A DNA stretch of 64,000 bases from Acidovorax sp. KKS102. GTDB lineage: Bacteria; Pseudomonadota; Gammaproteobacteria; Burkholderiales; Burkholderiaceae_C. The stretch covers positions 3,906,001-3,970,000 of the forward strand of contig NC_018708.1 of NCBI RefSeq assembly GCF_000302535.1, in the 5' to 3' direction. Positions 53,380-61,906 of this stretch are shown piece after piece. How positions within the stretch are numbered: position 1 is the first letter of the stretch; every line of letters begins with the position of its first letter. The notes under the pieces were generated by a model. It searched no databases and had not been told where the DNA came from. It saw only the letters and a list, made by a program, of their open reading frames with translations. Position numbers and translations under genes: made by a program.

Positions 53380-53774
53380 CCCGCAAATCCACCATGAGCC
53401 CAGAAAGCGTTGCGCTCATCAATCACCTCAAGGAGCACGGCACCAGCACTGCTGCCGCTCTGCGCGCCCACTTCCAGGACATGAGCCGCACCCAACTGCT
53501 CAAGCGCCTGGGCAATCTTGTAGACCTGGGCTGGCTCGACTTCACGTGGGACGCCGCTGGCGACAAGGCTTGGTTTCTGCGCGCCAGCGCTCGGGCAACG
53601 CCCGTGCGAACAGTCGCAGAAAAATCCCCCCGCCAGCAAGAACCTGCGCTGCCCGTAGCTGGCCCGCGCCGGGTCGATGTGATGTCTGGCACCTACGTGC
53701 CCGCACGCGGCCCGGCGCTGCGCCCTGGTGCCCTGGACTTCCGCGCCTGCCAGAGCGTGGGCTACCGCTGCTGA
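53376..53774 (+). CDS. Winged-helix-like early protein
   Basis: 132 aa, ATGA overlap with the preceding gene. MSPESVALINHLKEHGTSTA, AALRAHFQDMSRTQLLKRLG, LVDLGWLDF reads as a winged helix; the C-terminal half is low-complexity and basic. Unknown role, possibly transcription control. Confidence 0.62.
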   Translation: MTRKSTMSPESVALINHLKEHGTSTAAALRAHFQDMSRTQLLKRLGNLVDLGWLDFTWDAAGDKAWFLRASARATPVRTVAEKSPRQQEPALPVAGPRRVDVMSGTYVPARGPALRPGALDFRACQSVGYRC

Positions 53775-53782
53775 CGGGGAGC

Positions 53783-54031
53783 ATGGCCATGCCAGATAAC
53801 CGCACTCAGCACCTTTCCGAAGTGACAGCCTTGGCTCACCGCTTAGTCGAGATCGTCAGCGAGCAGCGGACGCACCGAGTGGCACTGGAGGCGCTGATCA
53901 GCGCTTATGTGTCTGTGGCCGTATGCCACCCCTGCTGCGCTCGCTCGGCCGCAGCTACCGCCCGCCAAGTGGCGGACCTCATCGAAAACACCACTACGCC
54001 TATGACCGCAGGCGCAACTCACATCCACTGA
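53783..54031 (+). CDS. Small early phage protein
   Basis: 82 aa from ATG at 53783, preceded by GGGGA. Helical with CHPCC (residues about 48-52). Lies 12 nt before gam. No family recognised. Confidence 0.58.
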   Translation: MAMPDNRTQHLSEVTALAHRLVEIVSEQRTHRVALEALISAYVSVAVCHPCCARSAAATARQVADLIENTTTPMTAGATHIH

Positions 54032-54043
54032 CCGGAGCAAACC

Positions 54044-54592
54044 ATGGCAACTCTCCAAGAAATCCAGAAACGCGCAGCCACCCTGAGCGAAGCGCGCGAC
54101 AAGCTGTCCGCACTGATGATCACCCTGCAGGCGAACATCGACACCGTCAAGAACGGCGCCATGTCCGATATCAAGCGGGTGTCGCGCCAGATCGCCAAGG
54201 AGCACGCCGAGCTGGCCGAGCTGATCAAGGCCAACCAGGATCTGTTCACCAAGCCGCGCAGCTATGTGGTGGACGGGATCAAGTTCGGTATGCAGGCTTC
54301 GTCTGGTTCCCTGACCTGGGAGGACGACGCCAAGGTCTGCATACGCATCAAGCGCATGGCCGAGGCAGGCGAGATCTCGCCTGACCAGGTCGAGCTGCTC
54401 ATCAAGACCACAGAAAAGCCCGTGGCCAGCGTGCTGGCCCAGTTGGAGCCCGGCCTGCGCAAGCGCCTGGGCGTGACGGTGGAGGGCGACGGTGACCAGC
54501 CCTTGATCAAGAGCGTGGACAGCACCGTGGAGAAGGCCGTGAACAACCTGATCAACGCGGCCATTAAAGAAGCCCAGGCGGAGGGTGCGTGA
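54044..54592 (+). CDS. gam: Host-nuclease inhibitor Gam
   Basis: 182 aa. Mu Gam family: long N-terminal coiled coil (LQEIQKRAATLSEARDKLSA), then FTKPRSYVVDGIKFGMQASS and a conserved core VCIRIKRMAEAGEISPDQVE. Binds DNA ends and shields them from RecBCD-type exonucleases. In the same early operon as A and B, as in Mu. Confidence 0.93.
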   Translation: MATLQEIQKRAATLSEARDKLSALMITLQANIDTVKNGAMSDIKRVSRQIAKEHAELAELIKANQDLFTKPRSYVVDGIKFGMQASSGSLTWEDDAKVCIRIKRMAEAGEISPDQVELLIKTTEKPVASVLAQLEPGLRKRLGVTVEGDGDQPLIKSVDSTVEKAVNNLINAAIKEAQAEGA

Positions 54593-54810
54593 TGCGTACC
54601 ACTCCCATCGACCGCGCTAAGGTGGCCATGGGCTACCAGACCGCCATGCAGCGCCCCTGCTGCCGCAACTGCGCCCATGGGGAGCAAGCTACACGGACCG
54701 GCGCCTACAACGACGTCTATCCATGGCGCTGCAACAAGGGCGGCTTTGGCACCACCGTTCAGGCCGTTTGCAATCAGCACCAGCCTGTGCAGCAAGGCAG
54801 TGCGGCATGA
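54592..54810 (+). CDS. Small cysteine-rich early protein
   Basis: 72 aa from ATG at 54592, overlapping the gam stop by one base. PCCRNCAH and WRCNKGGF-type Cys pairs with a later CNQH suggest a zinc-binding knuckle. Unknown function. Confidence 0.6.
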   Translation: MRTTPIDRAKVAMGYQTAMQRPCCRNCAHGEQATRTGAYNDVYPWRCNKGGFGTTVQAVCNQHQPVQQGSAA

Positions 54811-55541
54811 GCACGCCAGAAACGATGAGCCACCTGGGCGAATGCGCGTACACCGCATTTGCGAAGGAGCTGCACCGCGTCACGGGCATTGCATCGCCCG
54901 AATGGAACAAGCTGCGCAGCGAGCAGATGCGCAGCTGGCACCACGCGGCCAACAACGTGGTGGCACGGGTGGCCGCGTTTGGCTTCCCTCGCCCATTGGA
55001 TGCGCTTGAAGATGCCCGCGAAGCCAAGCGGTGTGCCGAGTGGCTGTTGCATGTGGCGGATGGCGGTGACGTTGGCGGTAGCTCACAGATGCGGGCATTG
55101 CTGCGTTCGGCGGCGGGGCTGCTTGCGCACCATGCATCTCGCGCTGATGCCGATGGCGATGCCGCCAGTGCCTTGCGTGAGTACTTGAGCGTGCACCCGG
55201 TAGGCGGGCATCTCACGGGCAAGGAAATAGATGCGCTGGCGCTGGGGCTGGCCCGTGTGGCGTTGGAGTTTCAGGCCCCCCAAAGCACCGAGATGCTCGA
55301 ATTCGTAGAGTTCCTTCGCGCCTGGCACGCCAAGAAGGTCAGCAATCTGCGCGATGTCCAGGCGGGGTCCAAGGAAGGGACTCTGCTCAAGGTCGGCGAC
55401 GACAACGACGGTATGCCCATGTCCAAGCGAGAGGCGCTGTTTTTCAAGCTCGGGGTGGAAGCCTCGCTAATTGAACTGGGCACGCTGCCATTCACCGTGA
55501 CGCCAGACGTTGGAGCCGACCTGACGGACGACGAGGATTGA
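54807..55541 (+). CDS. Early phage protein of unknown function
   Basis: 244 aa from ATG at 54807 (ATGA overlap). Helical throughout (AYTAFAKELHRVTGIASPEW, ALREYLSVHPVGGHLTGKEI), with an acidic C-terminus (ADLTDDED). No motif that I can name. Ends the coupled block after gam; a 221-bp gap then precedes rdgC. Confidence 0.6.
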   Translation: MSTPETMSHLGECAYTAFAKELHRVTGIASPEWNKLRSEQMRSWHHAANNVVARVAAFGFPRPLDALEDAREAKRCAEWLLHVADGGDVGGSSQMRALLRSAAGLLAHHASRADADGDAASALREYLSVHPVGGHLTGKEIDALALGLARVALEFQAPQSTEMLEFVEFLRAWHAKKVSNLRDVQAGSKEGTLLKVGDDNDGMPMSKREALFFKLGVEASLIELGTLPFTVTPDVGADLTDDED

Positions 55542-55762
55542 TTCGCCACGCGCAACCGGCCGCTTTGGGGCGCGCCAGGCCGGTGTGGCAAGCGGTGTGT
55601 GCCACGGTCTTTCCACAGGGCCGCAACTGCCGCAGGTATTGAGTGCTGCCGTGCTGGTGCCATTCCCGCCACCACGAGACCTCCTCCCCGCAAGGGGCTA
55701 GCGCAGCGATACCCGGTTTCCGGTGTCCGACAACACCGGTTCTATTTCACTAGGAGCAAGAC

Positions 55763-56653
55763 ATGTTCGCAAACCTCATCATCTACCGCATCGCCCCTCA
55801 GTGGTCCGCAACTCTTGACCAGGTCGAGCAGGCGCTGGTGAAGACTCCTTTCGCTGAGTGTGGCCCAACGCAAGAGAAGTCGGTTGGTTGGATTCCTCCT
55901 CGCGGAGAGGCTCATGGTGCATTTGCCGAGGGTGTTGCCGGGCAGTGGATATTGCGCTTCATGACCGAATCCAAAGTGCTCCCCGGCTCCGCGCTGAGCC
56001 GCAAGGTCAAGGAGAAGGCCGAGCGCGTTGAAAAGGAAACAGGCCGCAAGCCTGGCAAGAAGGAGAGCAAGGAGCTGAAGGATGAGGCGCGGCTTGACCT
56101 GCTGCCCATGGCGCTGACAAAGCAGGCGCACATGTGGGTGTGGATCTCCCCGGCATCGCGCCTGCTGGTGCTGGACACGTCCAGCCAAGGCCGAGCCGAC
56201 GAGGTGGTCACGCACCTGGTCGAGGCGCTACCCGGCTTGTCGGTGTCCATGCTCGACACCCAGACCAGCCCACAGGCTGCGATGGCCCACTGGCTCAAGG
56301 AGCAAGAACCGCCAACGGGCTTTACCGTAGACCGCGAATGCGAGCTTAAAAGTGCGGGAGAGGAAAAGGCAGTGGTGCGATATGCCCGCCACCCGCTGGA
56401 CATCGAAGAGGTGCAGGCCCACATTGATGCGGGAAAACTGCCAACGCGTCTGGCGTTGACTTGGGACGACCGCGTGTCGTTCGTGCTGACTGACAACCTG
56501 CAAATTCGCAAGGTGCGGCTTCTGGACACGGTCTTTGAAGGCACCAAGGCCGACGACGGAGGCTTTGATGCCGATGTGGCGATCGCCACGGGCGAGCTGG
56601 GGAAGTTGATCCCGGATGTGCTTGATGCGCTGGGCGGCGAGGTGCAGTCCTGA
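55763..56653 (+). CDS. rdgC: Recombination-associated protein RdgC
   Basis: 296 aa, full length for RdgC (about 300). Begins FANLIIYRIAPQW; the conserved LLPMALTKQAHMWVWISP and later HPLDIEEVQAHIDAGKLPTR, LALTWDDRVSFVLTDNLQIR are diagnostic. RdgC forms a ring on DNA and restrains RecA. On a transposable phage it could limit host recombination during replication. Preceded by a 7-bp perfect hairpin CCGGTGT/ACACCGG (55720-55739) and AGGAG at good spacing. Confidence 0.93.
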   Translation: MFANLIIYRIAPQWSATLDQVEQALVKTPFAECGPTQEKSVGWIPPRGEAHGAFAEGVAGQWILRFMTESKVLPGSALSRKVKEKAERVEKETGRKPGKKESKELKDEARLDLLPMALTKQAHMWVWISPASRLLVLDTSSQGRADEVVTHLVEALPGLSVSMLDTQTSPQAAMAHWLKEQEPPTGFTVDRECELKSAGEEKAVVRYARHPLDIEEVQAHIDAGKLPTRLALTWDDRVSFVLTDNLQIRKVRLLDTVFEGTKADDGGFDADVAIATGELGKLIPDVLDALGGEVQS

Positions 56654-56773
56654 TCGCTAGCGCGAATCGCCCGCCAAAGGCCAGAAACCCCTCCCAAATC
56701 GTCCCAAACTGAAATCGTGGGGGATTGGGGCCTGAAGGGCTCCAAGGTCTCCAGAACCCACAAACGCTTAATC

Positions 56774-57028
56774 ATGAAAATCCCGGCACTCATCCTCTCT
56801 TGCCTGGCTGCGCTGTTCGGTGTTGCCGGAACCCTGTTGCTCGCCATGCCCGCATACCCCGGCTGGGGGTTCGGCGCGTTCCTGGTCAGCAACCTTGGCT
56901 GGCTCACCGTGAGCGCCTGGCAGCGTCAGTGGCCCCTGCATGTGCAGCACTGGGTCTTTTTGCTGTGCAGCCTGCTGGGGTTGTGGAACTGGTGGCTTGG
57001 GCCGCTGGTGTTGGGGGGCGCGAAGTGA
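56774..57028 (+). CDS. Small membrane protein
   Basis: 84 aa from ATG at 56774 with three hydrophobic segments (about 3-24, 29-47, 57-78; Trp-rich WVFLLCSLLGLWNWWLG). Coupled to the next gene (GTG overlap at 57025-57028). Unknown; perhaps envelope-modifying. Confidence 0.6.
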   Translation: MKIPALILSCLAALFGVAGTLLLAMPAYPGWGFGAFLVSNLGWLTVSAWQRQWPLHVQHWVFLLCSLLGLWNWWLGPLVLGGAK

Positions 57029-57312
57029 ACCGCACCGAATACCTCCTGGCGTGCCTTGCCGAAGAGGCCGTTGAAGTTGCGCAACGGGCGACCAAAGCCA
57101 TGCGGTTTGGCTGCGACGAAGTGCAGCCAGGTCAAGAGCTGTCCAACACACAACGCATCCGCCAGGAGCTTAGCGATTTGATCGCGGTTGCCGAGATGCT
57201 CGAAGAGGCAGGAGTACCGGTGCTGCCGCTGGATGTTGATGCTGTTGATCGAAAAAAGGTAAAAGTCTTGGCGTTCATGGAGTATTCGCGCAAGTGCGGG
57301 GCGCTGTCATGA
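57025..57312 (+). CDS. MazG-like nucleotide pyrophosphohydrolase
   Basis: 95 aa from GTG at 57025. EExxE (E13, E14, E17 in LAEEAVEVAQRA) and ExxD (E48, D51 in RQELSDLIAVAEM) form the metal-binding signature of all-alpha NTP pyrophosphatases. Phage MazG enzymes alter nucleotide or (p)ppGpp pools. Four-nt overlap with the gp16 gene. Confidence 0.72.
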   Translation: MNRTEYLLACLAEEAVEVAQRATKAMRFGCDEVQPGQELSNTQRIRQELSDLIAVAEMLEEAGVPVLPLDVDAVDRKKVKVLAFMEYSRKCGALS

Positions 57313-57749
57313 GCAACCACACCGCCGCCATCCACGTCCTCAAGTCCAAGCTGCAGCTCACGGACGATGACTACCGCGCGCTGCTCAAGAACTTGACCCA
57401 AAAGACCAGCAGCAAGGACCTGACGGACAAGGAGCGCCAAGCCGTGCGCGACCACATGCAAAACCTGGCCGAGCGTTCGGGCGTGGCCACGCCGTTGCGC
57501 CGCCGCTCGCCCGGCCGCACGTTTGCCCAGGCCAAGGCCGCAGCCAGCCCCCGCGAGCGCAAGGTGTGGGCGCTGTGGCACCAGCTGCACCGCGACGGCC
57601 TGGTCCATGACACCAGCCCGAAAGCCCTCAACGCCTGGGTGGCCCGTACGGTGCATGTGAGTGCGCTGGCGTTCGCCAATGCGGCCCAGCTGGATACCTT
57701 GATTGAGGCGCTGAAGGCTTGGCAACTACGTGGAGGTGAGCATGGTTGA
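57309..57749 (+). CDS. Mu gp16-like protein (DUF1018)
   Basis: 146 aa. AAIHVLKSKLQLTDDDYRAL, LKNLTQKTSSKDLTDKERQA and the C-terminal LWHQLHRDGLVHDTSPKALN, AWVART are characteristic of DUF1018, encoded just before Mor in Mu-like phages. Role unknown, possibly regulatory. Confidence 0.9.
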   Translation: MSNHTAAIHVLKSKLQLTDDDYRALLKNLTQKTSSKDLTDKERQAVRDHMQNLAERSGVATPLRRRSPGRTFAQAKAAASPRERKVWALWHQLHRDGLVHDTSPKALNAWVARTVHVSALAFANAAQLDTLIEALKAWQLRGGEHG

Positions 57750-58164
57750 AACGTTCGAGAGAATGGACTTGAATCAGCTGACTCAAGAGCAGCTGGCTCC
57801 GCTGGAAGAGCTTATTCCGCCCGGTTGGCCCGCAACATGGCGCGACCTCGCCACCAGCCACTTCATCACATTGCTCTCAGCGCCAGGAGCTGGGCAGGCC
57901 AATGACTTGGCGCGCCTGGCTGTGGCGCTCACGTTGGGCATCGCTCAGGACCTCGGCGGATCGCAGCCCTACATACCAGTGGGGGCGGATGTAATGAGTA
58001 GCGCCCGTGCGCGAAGAGTGATTGACTTGCTGGGGCAAAGGCTGAGTTACAAACAGGTAGCCGATGCAACAGGTCTGACAGAGTCGCGCGTCAGGCAGAT
58101 CGAATCGGAATGGCGCAAGCAACAGATGCTGTTACGGCAAGGTCAGTTACAGCTAGAGGACTGA
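57742..58164 (+). CDS. mor: Middle operon transcription activator Mor
   Basis: 140 aa from ATG at 57742, with GGAGGT upstream; overlaps the gp16 end. Mor/C family: dimerisation region (LEELIPPGWPATWRDLATSH), then RRVIDLLGQRLSYKQVADAT, GLTESRVRQIESEWRKQQ as the HTH. In Mu, Mor activates the middle promoter for C, which turns on the late operons. No separate C gene is seen here, so Mor may act on late promoters directly. Confidence 0.9.
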   Translation: MVETFERMDLNQLTQEQLAPLEELIPPGWPATWRDLATSHFITLLSAPGAGQANDLARLAVALTLGIAQDLGGSQPYIPVGADVMSSARARRVIDLLGQRLSYKQVADATGLTESRVRQIESEWRKQQMLLRQGQLQLED

Positions 58165-58192
58165 AGCGCACTAGCGCCATCAACACAGTGCT

Positions 58193-58230
58193 GAGCCTCG
58201 CCCGCCTCGCGCGCGCGGGGCTTTTTCTTT
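58193..58230 (+). terminator. terminator after mor
   Basis: GC-rich hairpin ending GCGCGGGGC (58212-58220) and followed by TTTTTCTTT (58221-58229), with pairing to upstream AGCCTCGCCCGC. It separates the early operon from the protease/head operon. Confidence 0.6.
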
Positions 58231-58291
58231 ACTGCGAATCTATGGAGCACTCGATTTAGCGCAGCATGGCTTGCGGCGCGACAGTCGCGGC

Positions 58292-59494
58292 ATGCATCAA
58301 CGCACCGCCTCCCGTAGCACCCGCATCGCCATCTGCAGCGCAGGCGCCGCCGCCCTGGCCATCGCCGCCTGCACATTCGGCGTGCCTGCCAAGACCGCGC
58401 AAACGACGGGCGGCACGGTCATGCTGCAGCTCACCCCAGCGGGCACCTTCAAGCCCAACGATGGGCGCGAGCTGAAGCCCGGCGCCTGGCGCATCGACGC
58501 CGCCAGCGCGCAACACGTCATCGAGCGATTCAAGACCCGGGGCAAGCCCCCGGTCATCGACTACGAGCACCAGACCCTCAAGAAGGAACAGAACGGCCAG
58601 CCCGCACCCGCAGCGGGCTGGATTCGTGATCTGCGCTGGGTTGACGGCCAGGGTTTGTACGCCGTGGCCGAGCTGACAGCCCGCGCCCGCGACTACATCA
58701 AGGCGGGCGAGTACCTCTACTTCTCCCCCGTCTTTGAGTACGACGAAATCACCGGCACGGTGCTCGCCGTGCACATGGGAGCGCTCACCAACGACCCGGG
58801 CATCAGCGGCATGGAGCCACTCTCCCTGGTAGCCGCCGCGACCGCCGCTTTCCTTCCCTCCAACCCTCCACGACAGGAGCCTTCCGTGAACCCCTTGCTC
58901 AAAGCCTTGCTGGCCGCCCTTGGCCTGCCTGAAACCACCACCGAGCCCGCCGCCATTGCAGCGCTCACCGCCCTCGGTCCGCTGCAGCCCCTGCAGGCCC
59001 GCGCTAACGTGGCCACGGCCGTCTGCACCGCGCTCAAGCTCCCGGCTGATGCCACGCCCGAGGTGGCCACGGCCGCCTGCGCCAGCCTGGCGCAATCCCA
59101 GCCAGGTGCACCTGACCCAACCAAGTGGGTGCCCATCGAAACGGTCACTGCCATGCAGGGCCAGATTGCTGCGCTCACATCGCGCCAGGTCGAAACCGAC
59201 GTCGATGCGCTGATCAAGCCTGCGTTGGCTGATGGCCGTCTGCTGCCCACACTGGAAACCTGGGCTCGCGACATGGGCAAGAAGGACATTGCGGCCCTTA
59301 CGGCCTTCATCGGAGCGTCCAAGCCCATCCCGGCCCTGGCGGGCACGCAGACGGGTGGCAAGGCGCCCACTGCCACCGCCAGTGGCGACCAGCAGCTCAG
59401 CGCCGACGAGCTGGCCGTGTGCAACTCCATGGGCATCACGCCCGAGGCCTACCGCAAGGCGGGCACTGCCATGGCCACAGGCGCCGCCGCCTGA
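58292..59494 (+). CDS. Head maturation protease with scaffold domain (Mu I-like)
   Basis: 400 aa from ATG at 58292; other starts are possible. The N-terminal part is the Mu gpI-type protease (GRELKPGAWRIDAASAQHVI, PPVIDYEHQTLKKEQNGQPA, AGWIRDLRW, EYLYFSPVFEYD). The C-terminal half is an Ala-rich helical scaffold ending in ELAVCNSMGITPEAYRKAG. A strong internal start at 58886 should give the scaffold alone. First gene of the rightward head operon. Confidence 0.9.
   Translation: MHQRTASRSTRIAICSAGAAALAIAACTFGVPAKTAQTTGGTVMLQLTPAGTFKPNDGRELKPGAWRIDAASAQHVIERFKTRGKPPVIDYEHQTLKKEQNGQPAPAAGWIRDLRWVDGQGLYAVAELTARARDYIKAGEYLYFSPVFEYDEITGTVLAVHMGALTNDPGISGMEPLSLVAAATAAFLPSNPPRQEPSVNPLLKALLAALGLPETTTEPAAIAALTALGPLQPLQARANVATAVCTALKLPADATPEVATAACASLAQSQPGAPDPTKWVPIETVTAMQGQIAALTSRQVETDVDALIKPALADGRLLPTLETWARDMGKKDIAALTAFIGASKPIPALAGTQTGGKAPTATASGDQQLSADELAVCNSMGITPEAYRKAGTAMATGAAA
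58886..59494 (+). CDS. Head scaffold protein, internal in-frame start (Mu Z-like)
   Basis: 202 aa from GTG at 58886, six nt after AGGAG (58875-58879), in the same frame as the protease gene. Starts NPLLKALLAALGLPETTTEP. Mu and lambda make their scaffold from an internal start in the protease gene, and the placement here is the same. Confidence 0.75.
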   Translation: MNPLLKALLAALGLPETTTEPAAIAALTALGPLQPLQARANVATAVCTALKLPADATPEVATAACASLAQSQPGAPDPTKWVPIETVTAMQGQIAALTSRQVETDVDALIKPALADGRLLPTLETWARDMGKKDIAALTAFIGASKPIPALAGTQTGGKAPTATASGDQQLSADELAVCNSMGITPEAYRKAGTAMATGAAA

Positions 59495-59533
59495 TCGCAG
59501 CCCATCCCATCACCCACCGGAGATCGAAGTCCC

Positions 59534-59944
59534 ATGACTGCACTCACCCAAGACCGCAACACGTCGCGCCGCGACGGCAACCAGGTCGAGCCGCCTGTGG
59601 CCGCCACCACCCGCATCTGGGGCGGCTCCATCGTCTGCATCAATGCCGGTGGCTACGCCGTGCCTGGCGCCACCGCAACCACGCTCAAAGCCGTTGGCGT
59701 TGCCGAGCGCCGTGCCGACAACAGCGCGGGCATTGCGGGCGCCATCCGTGTGCGCTGCCGCAAGGGCCCGCACCGTTTTGCCAACTCGGCATCGGCCGAC
59801 GCCATCGCGCTGACCGACGTGGGCAGCGACTGCTACATCGTGGACGACCAGACGGTCGCCAAAACCAACGGCACCAACACCCGCAGCGTGGCGGGCAAGG
59901 TGTTCGACGTGGATGCCGATGGCGTCTGGGTCGATTTCCGCTGA
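59534..59944 (+). CDS. Head decoration/cement-like protein
   Basis: 136 aa between protease/scaffold and major head genes, the usual place for a capsid decoration protein. Beta-rich: RIWGGSIVCINAGGYAVPGA and then SDCYIVDDQTVAKTN with KVFDVDADGVWVDF at the end, resembling DUF2190-like cement proteins. Assignment by position and composition. Confidence 0.7.
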   Translation: MTALTQDRNTSRRDGNQVEPPVAATTRIWGGSIVCINAGGYAVPGATATTLKAVGVAERRADNSAGIAGAIRVRCRKGPHRFANSASADAIALTDVGSDCYIVDDQTVAKTNGTNTRSVAGKVFDVDADGVWVDFR

Positions 59945-59973
59945 TTCCAACTGCAACGGAGTTTCAACCCATC

Positions 59974-60867
59974 ATGATCATCAATCACGGCAACCTCGCC
60001 ATCCTCAACCAGTCGTTCAGCGCCGCCTTCGCCGGTGGCCTGGCCAGCGCTGCCCCCATGTGGTCGCAGATCGCCACCCTGGTGCCCAGCACCACCAGCG
60101 AGCAAAAGTACGGCTGGCTGGGCAAAATCACCAAGTTCCGCGAATGGATCGGCGAGCGCCAGTACCAGAACCTGGTCGCGCACGACTACGCCATCAAGAA
60201 CAAGACCTTTGAAAACACCGTATCGGTGGGCCGGGACGAGATCGAGGACGACCAATACGGCGTCTACAAACCCGTCATCGAGCAGCTGGGGCAAGACGCC
60301 GCGCTGCACCCCGACGAGCTGGTGTTCGCCATGCTCAACGCGGGCTTCACCACGCCTTGCTACGACGGCCAGTACTTCTTCGACACCGACCACCCGGTGG
60401 GCGCCCCTGGTAACCAGACCAGCGTGAGCAACTTCCAGGGCGGCAGCGGCGCGGCCTGGTTCCTGGTGGACAACACCAAGGTCATCAAGCCCATCATTTA
60501 CCAGAAGCGCCGCGACTACGGCTTCCAGGCCAAGACCAGCCTGAGCGACGACAACGTCTTCAGCCGCAACGAATTCGTTTGGGGTGCAGACGGGCGCGGT
60601 AACGCGGGCCTGGGCCTGTGGCAGCTCGCCTATGCCAGCAAGCAGACGCTGGACGTGGACAGCTATGCCGATGCACGCGCCGCCCATCAGTCCTTCATGG
60701 GCGACAACGGCAAGCCACTGGTCATCCGCAGCGCCGAACTGTGGGTGCCTCCCGCCCTGGAGCAGGTAGCGCTGGAAGTGGTGCAGGCCGAGCGCCTGGC
60801 AAACGGTGCCAGCAACGTGATGCGCAACCTCTCCAAGGTTGTCGTCTGCCCCTGGCTCACCGCCTGA
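59974..60867 (+). CDS. Major head subunit (Mu T-like)
   Basis: 297 aa. Mu-like major head family: LNQSFSAAFAGGLASAAPMW, GWLGKITKFREWIGERQYQN, VSVGRDEIEDDQYGVYKPVI and DGQYFFDTDHPVG. Forms the HK97-fold capsid. Intact and full length. Confidence 0.93.
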   Translation: MIINHGNLAILNQSFSAAFAGGLASAAPMWSQIATLVPSTTSEQKYGWLGKITKFREWIGERQYQNLVAHDYAIKNKTFENTVSVGRDEIEDDQYGVYKPVIEQLGQDAALHPDELVFAMLNAGFTTPCYDGQYFFDTDHPVGAPGNQTSVSNFQGGSGAAWFLVDNTKVIKPIIYQKRRDYGFQAKTSLSDDNVFSRNEFVWGADGRGNAGLGLWQLAYASKQTLDVDSYADARAAHQSFMGDNGKPLVIRSAELWVPPALEQVALEVVQAERLANGASNVMRNLSKVVVCPWLTA

Positions 60868-60903
60868 TCGCCCCCCGGCCCAACCCACTTAGGAGCAACG
60901 CCC

Positions 60904-61215
60904 ATGGCAACCGCCAACCGAAACAAGACCGCTGCAGCCGTAGCCGCCAAAACCGTCCAGACCGCTTTGCCCGGCGATCCCGCCCCCGGCATGCGCCAGG
61001 TGCTGCAGGTCATCACCAAGCGCGACGGCTTCCGCCGCGCGGGACGCGAATGGCACGGCACCACCTTTGTGCCGGTGCAAGAGCTGACCCGCGAGCAGTT
61101 CGAGCAGATCGACCGCGAACCCATGCTGGTCGCCCAGCTCATGGAAGTGCCCGAAGAGCAGGTGGGCGAACTTGCCGCCCGCGACGGCGCCGATGGCAGC
61201 GAAACAGGGACCTGA
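60904..61215 (+). CDS. FluMu N-terminal-domain protein (gp35-like)
   Basis: 103 aa. QVLQVITKRDGFRRAGREWH, GTTFVPVQELTREQFEQIDR matches the short Mu-like gene that follows the head protein (HI1506-type). Probably a structural or assembly factor. A 148-bp gap without a gene follows. Confidence 0.78.
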   Translation: MATANRNKTAAAVAAKTVQTALPGDPAPGMRQVLQVITKRDGFRRAGREWHGTTFVPVQELTREQFEQIDREPMLVAQLMEVPEEQVGELAARDGADGSETGT

Positions 61216-61363
61216 TACCACCCCAGCGAAGGGCTTTGATCTGCGCGCGTCGTTCTCCATGCGCGCAGGGAGCTCAGGGAGAACTCCACCGCCAACCTCA
61301 AGCCGGGGCTGGATAACGGGAAGGGTTTTGGATTAGCCCCGGCATTTTGATTTCTTCCCCACC

Positions 61364-61900
61364 ATGCCCTACATCACCACCGCCGAACTGGCCGAACGCC
61401 CAGGCGCCCGGGAGATCGCTCTCGCGGCCAGCAGCGATGCCACGCCTGTGGTGGACTTCGCCTTGATGGACGCCACGCTGCGCGGCGCAGACCGCTCGGC
61501 CTGGACGGCCCCGCAGCTCGCTGCCGCCGACGCAGCCCTGCAGCGCGTGCAAGACGCCGTGGCTGAGGCCGGTGCCGTGATCGACGGCCACCTTGCGCAA
61601 CGCGGCTACACACTGCCCCTGAACCTGCCCCCCACGTCCACCGGCAAAAGCCTGCTGACGGCTTGGGCACGCTCCATTTCGCGCTACCTGCTCAACGGCC
61701 GCCGCGTGACGGATGAGGCCAAAGACCCGGTAGCCCGCGACTACCGCGACGCCTTGAAGATGCTCGACCGCGTGGCTGCGGGCAAGCTGAGCCTGGGCGC
61801 CAACGACCCTGAGGCCCCCGCCAACGCCACCAGCACCGACGTGCGCTTTGACGCTGCGCCGCCCGTGTTCTCGCGCCATGAGCTGCGGGCCTTCCGGTAA
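61364..61900 (+). CDS. gp36-like head-tail connector (DUF1320)
   Basis: 178 aa. MPYITTAELAERPGAREIAL, AAADAALQRVQDAVAEAGAV, IDGHLAQRGYTLPL and SLLTAWARSISRYLLNGRRV are typical DUF1320 segments. Acts at the head-tail joint by analogy with similar helical adaptors. Confidence 0.9.
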   Translation: MPYITTAELAERPGAREIALAASSDATPVVDFALMDATLRGADRSAWTAPQLAAADAALQRVQDAVAEAGAVIDGHLAQRGYTLPLNLPPTSTGKSLLTAWARSISRYLLNGRRVTDEAKDPVARDYRDALKMLDRVAAGKLSLGANDPEAPANATSTDVRFDAAPPVFSRHELRAFR

Positions 61901-61906
61901 CCGGCC

